DNA from: Lepus europaeus
Taxonomy: Eukaryota; Chordata; Mammalia; Lagomorpha; Leporidae
NCBI RefSeq assembly: GCF_033115175.1
Contig: NC_084837.1
Coordinates: 25,560,266 to 25,624,265, forward strand
Direction of reading: 5' to 3'
Length of the DNA stretch: 64,000 nucleotides
Notes under the pieces: model-generated
What the model was told of the DNA's origin: nothing
Seen by the model: only the letters and a program-made list of their open reading frames with translations
Database searches by the model: none
Program-made: the position numbers and the translations under genes
Part shown: piece after piece, positions 56,819-64,000 of the stretch
Numbering within the stretch: position 1 is the stretch's first letter
Layout of the letters: each line of letters begins with the position of its first letter

Positions 56819-57020
56819 CAAGAAATTCTAGAGAGTGAAAAAAATTGAAGCAACACTCTCAGTGGAATATTTTGCACAGGATGGTGTCCTTAAATTTCAG
56901 TAAGCACCCAAGGGTGTTCAGCCTGACTCGTTGCCTAGCTAGAACAGTGTAGGAAATAATTTATTGGTGAATATTTGATTAGAATGTGAAGTTATAATCT
57001 GCATTTTATATATATATATA

Positions 57021-57063
57021 TTACATACCTAATGCATTATATATATATGCATTAGGTATGTAA
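57021..57063. repeat. Perfect inverted repeat, 17-bp arms
   Basis: The left arm 'ttacatacctaatgcat' (57021-57037) and the right arm 'atgcattaggtatgtaa' (57047-57063) are exact reverse complements around a 9-bp AT-only spacer. A (TA)n of about 14 bp precedes it. Confidence 0.97.
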
Positions 57064-57090
57064 ACTTCTCATTGTTAAATAATGATCTTT

Positions 57091-57434
57091 TTTTCCTTTT
57101 TTTTTGACAGGCAGAGTGGACAGTGAGAGAGAGACAGAGAGAAAGGTCTTCCTTTTTGCCGTTGGTTCACCCTCCAATGGCCGCCGCGGTAGGCGCGCTG
57201 CTGCCGGCGCACCGCGCTGATCTGATGGCAGGAGCCAGGTGCTTCTCCTGGTCTCCCATGTGGGTGCAGGGCCCAAGCACTTGGGCCATCCTCCACTGCA
57301 CTCCCTGGCCACAGCAGAGAGCTGGCCTGGAAGAGGGGCAACCGGGACAGGATCGGTGCCCTGACCGGGACTAGAACCCGGTGTGCCAGCGCCGCAAGGC
57401 GGAGGATTAGCCTAGTGAGCCGTGGCGCCGGCCA
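57091..57434 (-). mobile_element. CSINE, young subfamily (-)
   Basis: It runs from 'tttttttgacaggcagagtg' to 'gagccgtggcgccggcc'. The target 'aaataatgatctt' is duplicated. Many CpGs are retained. Confidence 0.95.
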
Positions 57435-57502
57435 AATAATGATCTTAAATGCTCTTCATTTGAGCTCTAAACTCCTTTCATTTATCTGGTGATTAATTTT
57501 AA

Positions 57503-57837
57503 TTTTTAAAAAAAATTTTTAAATTTTTTTTTGACAGGCAGAGTTAGACAGAGAGAGAGACAGGGAGAAAGGTCTTCCTTCCGTTGGTTCACCCCCCAAA
57601 TAGCTGCTATGGCTGGCGCACGCCGATCCGAAGCCAGGAGCCAGGTGCTTCTTCCTGGTCTCCCATGTGGTGCAGGGCCCAAGGAACTGGGCCATCCTCC
57701 ACTGCACTCCCGGGCCACAGCAGAGAGCTGGACTGGAAGAGGAGCAACCGGGACAGAATCCAGTGCCCCAACCGGGACTAGAACCCGGAGTGCCGGCGCC
57801 GCAGGTGGAGGATTAGCCTAGTGAGCCACGGCGCCAG
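57503..57837 (-). mobile_element. CSINE, young subfamily (-)
   Basis: It runs from 'ttttttgacaggcagagtta' to 'gagccacggcgccagc'. The target 'ggtgattaatttt' is duplicated. Confidence 0.95.
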
Positions 57838-57917
57838 CTATGGTGATTAATTTTGACATCTTAATCTAACAGCAGTTTGTTAGCACTGTAAAAGATGTAA
57901 AAGAAAAAGATACATGA

Positions 57918-58235
57918 GGGGCTGGCACCGTGGCATAATGGGTAAAGCCACTGCCTGCAACACCGGCATCCCATACAGGCACCAGTTGGAGTCCTGGCTC
58001 CTCAACTTCCAATCCAGCTCTCTGCTAATGCACCTAGGAGAGCAGTGGAAGATGGCCCAAGTGCTTGGGCCCCTACCACATATGTGGGAGACCCGGATGA
58101 AGCTCCTGGCTTCCATTGAAGCCATCTGGGGAGCAAAGCAATGAATGGAAAATATTTCTCTCTATATATATCTCTCTCTCTCTTTGACTGTCTCTTCCAC
58201 TATGTAATCTGCCTTTCAAATAAATTTTTAAAAAG
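57918..58235 (+). mobile_element. CSINE, classical subfamily (+)
   Basis: It runs from 'gggctggcaccgtggcataa' to 'caaataaatttttaaaaaga'. The site 'aaaagatacatga' / 'aaaagatatgtga' stands on both sides. Part of the segment after 'gaagctcctggcttcc' is deleted. Confidence 0.92.
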
Positions 58236-58419
58236 ATATGTGAATATGCCGTGTTCTTTTTTACACACATTATTTTGGAAGATGTCTCATTTGGGGAATT
58301 CTAGAGTAAATTTTCAGTCAAGATGCTTTCTGTTGATTCCTAGACTATACTATGTCCTTGTGAAATGCCAGAGCCAAATCCCAGCATTTCTACGATAGTT
58401 GTAATGGTCAAATGTGATG

Positions 58420-58555
58420 TAGGTTAGAGTTTTTCAATCTTGATGCCATTGCCATTTGGATAAAATAATTCCTGTGGTCAGGGACTTTAGTTTTGTCTCC
58501 AGACATTGCCAATCTCCCCTAGGTGGCAAAATCTCCCTTGGTTGAGAACTGCTAC
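58420..58555 (-). mobile_element. MER20-like hAT remnant (-)
   Basis: Read on the - strand it begins 'gtagcagttctcaaccaagg' and continues 'gcaatgtctggagacaaaac', the MER20-type order. It is a second relative of the copy at 42478. Confidence 0.5.
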
Positions 58556-58724
58556 TTGAAAGAATTTGAAAACACTCACACTTCAAAATCCAAGAGTCTA
58601 GAGAAAAGATAGTAAATATCCTTGAAATACATGTGTCAAGTGCATCTAAGGAGCAAAAAACAAAGAGGAAATTGAAAACCTATGTGCTGATGTTGATCCG
58701 GAGAGATATGGAAGAACTTCTGAT

Positions 58725-59037
58725 CTTTAAATGTTTATTTATGTGGGAATCAGAGAAAGAGACAGAGGGAGATAGAGAGCCCCATCTGCTAGTTCACTCC
58801 CCAGATGCTCACAACAGTTGAAGCTTGGGTCAGGTCAAAGCCAGGAGTCATGAACTCAGACCAGTCTCCCATGTGTGTGGCTGGGGCTCGATTACTTGAC
58901 TGTCACCTGCTGCCTCCTAGCACGTGCATGAGCAGGAATTGGAAATCAGGAGTAGAGCCAAGATTCGAACTCAGGCACCGTGACATGGAATGTGGGCACC
59001 CCACAGTGTCTTAACTGCTAGGTCAATTACCAGCCCC
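58725..59037 (-). mobile_element. Old CSINE-related copy (-)
   Basis: It runs from 'aatgtttatttatgtgggaa' to 'gctaggtcaattaccagccc'. Confidence 0.8.
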
Positions 59038-59211
59038 AGATTTGCCGATTTTAGTAACTGAGGGGTTTGAATTATATTTTTAATTGATGTATCATTCATA
59101 TACAATAAAATTTGCAGATATTAAATGCTCAGTGAACTTGGCAGTTGTGTGAACTCATGTATCCACCACACAAAACAAGATATCAAACCTTAGGGGCATA
59201 TATATATATAT

Positions 59212-59530
59212 ATAAAAGATTCTATTCATTTATTCGAAAGTCAGAGAGTTACACAGAGAGAAGAGAGGCAGATAGAGGTCTTCCATCCAATGGTTTACTC
59301 TCCAACTGGCCGCAACGGCTAGAGCTGCGCCGATCCGAAGCCAGGAGCCTCTTCTGGGTCTCCCACGTGGGTGCAGGGGCCCAAGGACTTGGACCATCTT
59401 CCACTGCTTTCCCAGGCCACAGCAGAGAGCTAGATCAGAAGAGAAGCAGCTGGAACTAGAACTGGCACCCATATGGGATGCCGGCGCTTCACGCCAGGGC
59501 GTTAACCTGCTGCGCCACAGCGCTGGCCCC
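59212..59530 (-). mobile_element. CSINE, classical subfamily (-)
   Basis: It runs from 'aaagattctattcatttatt' to 'gcgccacagcgctggcccc'. A short (TA)n at 59199-59213 precedes it, and 'ggggcatatat' / 'ggggcttatat' flank it. Confidence 0.94.
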
Positions 59531-59757
59531 GATAGGGGCTTATATTTTCATTGCCACTTCAGTGCTGGAAAGGAGGCCTAGAGTCCCTATAGGTAGAAAG
59601 TTGGAACCCAGCGTCCAGTGTAAAGCCAGTATAAAGGGACTCTTGAAGGAAGTCTAGAAAAAATATTTCCTTTGTCACTAGAAAGTGTTAAGGAGTTGTA
59701 TCTGCCCTGGTCTTGGGTATGGGGAGTGGGAAGAATCCTCTAAAAATATAAAATCCA

Positions 59758-60075
59758 GGGCCAGTGTTGTGGCGTAGTGGGTAAAGCTGTTGCCTACAAT
59801 GCTGGCATCCCATATGGGTAGCAGTTCGAGTCCCAGCTGCTCTACTTCTGATCTAGCTCCCTGCTAATAGCCTGGGAAAAGCAGCAGAAGATGGCCCAAA
59901 CGCTGCCACCCATATGGGAAACCCAGAAGAAACTCCTGGCTCCTGTTTTTTTTCTGGCTAAGCCCTGCTGTTAGGGCCACTTAAGTGAACCAGCAGATGG
60001 AAGATCTCTCTGTGTGTCTCTCCTTCTCTCCTCTCTCTCTCTTTCAAATACAAAAATAAATCTTTAAAAGAATTT
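59758..60075 (+). mobile_element. CSINE, classical subfamily (+)
   Basis: It runs from 'agggccagtgttgtggcgta' to 'caaatacaaaaataaatctt'. The string 'ttgggcccctg' is deleted in the middle. Confidence 0.92.
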
Positions 60076-60267
60076 TAAATGCATCACAACTGTGGAGTGT
60101 CAATTTATAGCACCCGCTTAGTTTAGTAACATAGACTCAGAAGTTAATTTAAATGGTGGTCCCAGATGTGTGTGGATTTTGCTTCGACTAACCAACTCTT
60201 TCCTTCTTTCTCTTGCTCCTCCCTCCTGTTTGCTCTGCACACCTCCCTTCCTGCCTCACTTTAAATA

Positions 60268-60296
60268 AATTAGAGAGAGAGAGAGAGAGAGAGAGA
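60268..60296. repeat. (GA)n microsatellite
   Basis: A pure GA run of about 26 bp follows 'aaataaattagagag'. Its surroundings ('ctctgcacacctcccttcct') could be the remains of a CSINE tail, but that is not clear. Confidence 0.9.
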
Positions 60297-60556
60297 AATT
60301 TAGACAACAATACTGTAAGATAAAGTTGCAATATGGAAGTTAAAAGACATGGGAAAGAAAATGGAAAGATTCTAGCCTATCTCACATAAGAATTCCATAG
60401 AAATTAAGAAGCAATACTCCAAAACCTAAGAATTTTCTAGGACTGACAAAAAGACATCAAATTCAGAATAAAACTAAATATGAGAATGGAAATATACCTC
60501 TAAATTAGAAGAGGAGTAAAAAAGAATATAGAAAACTCAATTAAGAAGGAGTTGTA

Positions 60557-60905
60557 GGGCCAGCATTGTGGCTTAGTAGGCAAAGCCACAGCCTGCAGTG
60601 CCAGCATCCTATATGGGTGCCAGTTTGAGTCCCAGCTGCTCTACTTCCAATTCAGCTCTCTGCTAATGTGCCTGGGAATGCAATAGAGGGTGGGCCAAAT
60701 TCTTGGGCCCCTGAACCCACGTGGGAGACCCTGAAGAAGATTCTGGCTCCTGGCTTCGATCCAGCTCTGGTCCATATAGCCATTCGGGGAGTGAACCAGC
60801 AGATGGAAGACCTCTCTCTCTCTGCCTCTCCTTTTCTCTTTTGTATTCAGGGGATGGAAGACCTCTCTCTCTCTCTCTCTGACTTTCAAATAAATCTAAA
60901 AAAGA
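60557..60905 (+). mobile_element. CSINE (+) with a duplicated tail segment
   Basis: It runs from 'agggccagcattgtggctta' to 'caaataaatctaaaaaag'. The string 'gatggaagacctctctctct' occurs twice (60800 and 60852), separated by 'ttttgtattcagg', so part of the tail was duplicated. Confidence 0.92.
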
Positions 60906-61079
60906 GGAGGGAGGAGGAAGAGGATAGAAACCTTAGAAAAATCAGGTTAAATAGCTTAAAATAATATAGTAGAAAACACACATCAATGATTTTCAGAAAA
61001 TATTAAAGATGAATACTAGATTCACTTTAGATAAAACATTTACTTTTAGCAAAAATATTATTATAAAGAAAAATATTAC

Positions 61080-61250
61080 ATGAGGGTATCTTACAAAGAT
61101 TATAAAATGAAATTAAAAATAAGTTTATGGAAACATTATACATTTCCATGAACTTTTTGGAGATTCATGTGCATGAATTTCAAAACTTTTTGCACCAAAA
61201 TAATTTTACCTTTAAATTCCATTTTCATTGAACTTCAATAGAGGTACCAT
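61080..61250 (+). mobile_element. MITE-like element related to the one at 26253
   Basis: The ends 'tgagggtatcttacaaagat' and 'cattgaacttcaatagaggt' and the internal 'atttcaaaactttttgcacc' match the family seen at 26253-27033. It is decayed. Confidence 0.5.
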
Positions 61251-62081
61251 ATTAGACATATCATTAGAGATAAACTTGATGTATGTAACAGAACTATGCA
61301 ATACAGAAGAAAAAAAAACTAGCATAGTTACAAGCAGAAATCAACAAGTCCATAATTGTAGTACATGACTTTCAGATACATCTGTTGCTTACACCTGGAT
61401 TAAGCAGGCAAAATATGAGAAGATATGAAAAACACAATTAAAACACTTGCAGGCCTCATCTGTCTCCATTACAAACACCTGTATTATTCAAGCCCTCTTT
61501 GGAATGTCCACAAAAACTCAAAATGTTCTAAGCCCTAAAGCAGTTCTTCACAAAATTTAAAAATTGGACACAGAAAAACCACGTTCTCCTGTCAAAAGTC
61601 CAGTGAGCCTGAAGATAAATAACAAAAATACCCCCTGCCTTCATATTTGAAAATTAAATAGGTGTGGTTTACTTCTCTTATACCAATATGTCCAAATAAA
61701 TATTTCCCAAGCAGATCTATATTTTTAGAATATATTTTAGAATATTTTTAGTAGATCCTGTGAATTTTATTAAAATGATTGAGTCTCTTATTTGTGTTGG
61801 TCAAAGATGTCCATTGTACTTTTCGTAGCTCTTTGCCCCATCCCATAGTGTATTGTCTGTCCCACTAGAATAATGTAACACCGGAATCTGAGATGAGTAA
61901 ATGCAATTTGCTTCATATTTATGTGTTCTTATTTCTGGACATAGAGAGAGAAGCTTCTGGGATAAATATTCCCATTAAACTTAGCTATAAACATTGCTGA
62001 ATATATGGCTATAGGTAGCATTCAATTAAATGTAGCTGAATTAAGAGAATTTGAAATTTAAAATTGTAAAGTTTCTAGCCC

Positions 62082-62450
62082 TGGGACCAGCACCGTGCCT
62101 GAGCAAGTTAAACTGCCACTTGCAATGGGAAATGCCTGTCCAAGTCCTGGCAGCTCCACTTCTGATCCAGCTTCCTTCTTATTTGCCTGGGGAGGCAGAG
62201 GATGATGGCCCAAGTGCTTAGGCCCCTGCTACCATGTGGGAAACTTGGATGGAGTTCTGGGCTCCTGCTTTCAACCTGGCCCATTCCCAGCTGTTGTGGC
62301 CATCTGGGGAGTAAACCAGGAGGAGTAAGATACCGCTCCCCCTCCCTCTCCCACTACCCGCCTCTTGTATTTCCTGCTACTCCTTCCTCTTTTCCCCCTC
62401 CATCTCCCTTTTATCATTCTGCCTTTCAAATAAATAATTAAAAAAAAAAA
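62082..62450 (+). mobile_element. CSINE (+)
   Basis: It runs from 'gggaccagcaccgtgcctga' to 'caaataaataattaaaaaaa'. The target 'gtttctagccctg' / 'gtttctagtcctg' is duplicated. The pyrimidine tract is unusually long and C-rich (62336-62420). Confidence 0.93.
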
Positions 62451-63256
62451 GTTTCTAGTCCTGTTGACTACCAACTGTGTATAAGATACAGCTCTCGATA
62501 TGAAGGTGAGGTAGAGTGTTGACCAATACACTGTTCTTGCCCTCAAGGACAAAGTTTATTTTATCTAAGCTTTCCAATGTAACACTTATCTCAAGCTGAA
62601 GTGTTCTTACGGGAAAGCCCATAGGTGATCTTGCAAAAGAAAATCCTAGTGTTGCCTCACATGCTAAAGGACACGAAAGAATTTGGTAGTCTAAACATTT
62701 CATGCTAAATAGCTACTTTGGTTGGAAATTAAAGAGATCCTAAGAAAAACAGTATTTTATGGGTTTTTTTCTCAGTTTGAATTATAGGTTTAAAACAGTT
62801 GGACAGAAATGCAGGAGACATGGAGAACATAATTGATAAATTAGTCACAACTTAAACCATGGTTAATTAGCATTAACTTCTATATGTTAAGAAGGGGCAA
62901 AGGGACTGCTCTGACTGAACTGTGGAGGGGAAGGTTTTACACGGGACACTCCGCATCAGACCTGCTCACAGCACTGTGTGTCCCCAGCATACTGGTCTCC
63001 TGCCACGTGCAAGGAGTAGAGCAGGAAGACTCACCCAAAGAGACCCTCAACAGCAACAGCAGAGCTTCCCAAGGAAAGTGAGGAGAAATGCTGCTTTGAT
63101 GGGTTATCACCGTAAAATAAAGACTGCGCAAAACGGACCACGACCACGCACTGTCTTCTACACTCATACACAGCTTCACCCTGAGAAAAGCCGGCTGGCA
63201 GTCCCAGTCCGTCATTTTGTGTTCTAAACAATATATCTGATTTTTTTACTTGAAAG

Positions 63257-63584
63257 TTATTTTTTTTTATTTATTTTTATTTACTTGAAAGGCAGAGTTA
63301 CAGAGAGAAAGGGAGAAACAGAGAGATCTTCCATCCACTAGTTCACTCCCCAATTGGCCGCAACGGCCAGAGCTGTGCCAATATGAAGCCAGGAACCAGG
63401 AGTTTCTTCCAAGTCTCCCACACAGATGCAGAGGCCCTAGGACTTGGGCCATCTGCTGCTGCTTTCACAGGCCATAGCAGAGAGCTGGATCGGGAGTGGA
63501 GCGGCGGGTCTTGAACTGGCGCCAATATGGGATGCCAGCACTGCAGGCAGTGGCTTTACCCGCTACACCACAGCACCGGCCCCT
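63257..63584 (-). mobile_element. CSINE, classical subfamily (-)
   Basis: It runs from 'tttttatttatttttattta' to 'acaccacagcaccggcccc'. Confidence 0.94.
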
Positions 63585-63770
63585 TTTGCCTGGTTTCTTG
63601 AATCTTGGTGATGTGTCTGACAGTCATTTTCACAGTAGGTTTTCTTGAATGGTTTCTGAGGAGGTGCTTTTGGATCCTAAAAATCCAATTGATTTCGATT
63701 TCTCCTGTAAATTTTAACTATTTTCAAAAGTAACAGAAATCTCATATCTGTACTCAGAATACAGAACTTT

Positions 63771-64000
63771 AGGGACTGGCACTGTGGTAAGTGGGTAAAG
63801 CTGCTACCAGAGACACCAGCATCTCATATGGGTGCAGGTTCAAGTCCCAGCTACTCCATTTCTGATCCAGCGTCCTCCTAATGGCCTGGGAAAAGCAGCA
63901 GAAGATGGCTCAAGTCTTTGGACCCCTGTACTCATGTGGGAGACCAGAGGAAACTCCTGGCTTGTGGCTTTGTACTGGCCCAGCTCTGGCCGTTGTGGCC
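63771..64000 (+). mobile_element. CSINE (+), cut by window edge
   Basis: It begins 'agggactggcactgtggtaa' and is still in its body at base 64000 ('ccagctctggccgttgtggc'). Confidence 0.92.

Larger units (their letters stand above)
54458..64000 (+). other. L2HGDH: L2HGDH intron 9 (incomplete)
   Basis: At least 9.5 kb of intron lie before the missing last exon. Stretches without a recognised repeat are 54458-56486 (partly GC-rich at 55190-55560), 56820-57090, 58236-58420, 58560-58724, 59038-59211, 59531-59757, 60071-60556, 60906-61080, 61250-62081, 62451-63256 and 63585-63770. Short open frames at 62884-63231 on both strands resemble no protein I know. Confidence 0.8.

Noticed and set aside
54541-64000. 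Last coding exon of L2HGDH
   Set aside because: I looked for the expected GPAGVRAQ.. to C-terminus block after exon 9 up to the right edge and found nothing matching. The pseudo-exon at 54549 does not encode it.

Overview
This window is mammalian nuclear DNA, almost certainly from a lagomorph and most probably rabbit (Oryctolagus). It has split genes with GT-AG introns, one CpG-island promoter, decayed L1 elements, and a very dense population of the lagomorph tRNA-derived C-repeat (CSINE). I count about 70 CSINE copies or pieces in 64 kb. Their hallmarks are a head containing 'agtgggttaaagc' or 'aggctaatcctc', a GTTCGAGTCC/GTTCTAGTCC-like B box, a (CT)n stretch and a 'caaataaataaatctt' tail.

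Two genes lie head to head, in the same arrangement as human 14q21.3. Leftward (- strand) runs DMAC2L (ATP5S, factor B of mitochondrial ATP synthase). Its three visible coding exons are 1770-1876, 692-900 and 15-186, behind a probable non-coding first exon near 10464. The 3' end lies beyond the left edge. Rightward (+ strand) runs L2HGDH (L-2-hydroxyglutarate dehydrogenase). Nine coding exons (10678-10817, 19105-19220, 19847-19998, 27118-27249, 38883-39045, 40929-40963, 50703-50870, 52142-52299, 54326-54457) join in frame into the first 398 residues. The last coding exon (about 65 codons in human) was not found and should lie beyond 64000. The two genes share a CpG island with two inverted CCAAT boxes, a CACGTG E-box and a GC box at about 10540-10611. 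Both products are mitochondrial, so shared promoter control is plausible.

The rest is intron. It holds nested CSINEs (up to three levels at 13.9-15.0 kb), old L1 fragments (8-9.3, 11.7-15.1, 20.5-24.7, 44.4-45.8 kb), a lagomorph-type L1 3' end (34.5-35.6 kb), DNA-transposon remnants (22.1-23.0, 25.6, 26.3-27.0, 42.5, 58.4, 61.1 kb) and MIR pieces. It also holds two minisatellites (40 bp x 11 at 3961-4400; 19 bp x 9 at 45996-46165), a short unidentified mRNA retrocopy with target-site duplications (13404-13546) and a perfect 17-bp-arm palindrome (57021-57063).

I found no undescribed multi-gene system. The observations most worth a second look are a 223-bp direct duplication flanking L2HGDH exon 5 (copies 1900 bp apart, about 95% identical), the higher-order structure of the 40-bp minisatellite, a well-formed 40-nt pseudo-exon just behind exon 9, and the unidentified retrocopy. 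Exon coordinates rest on splice motifs, reading phase and recalled similarity to the human proteins; no alignment could be run.
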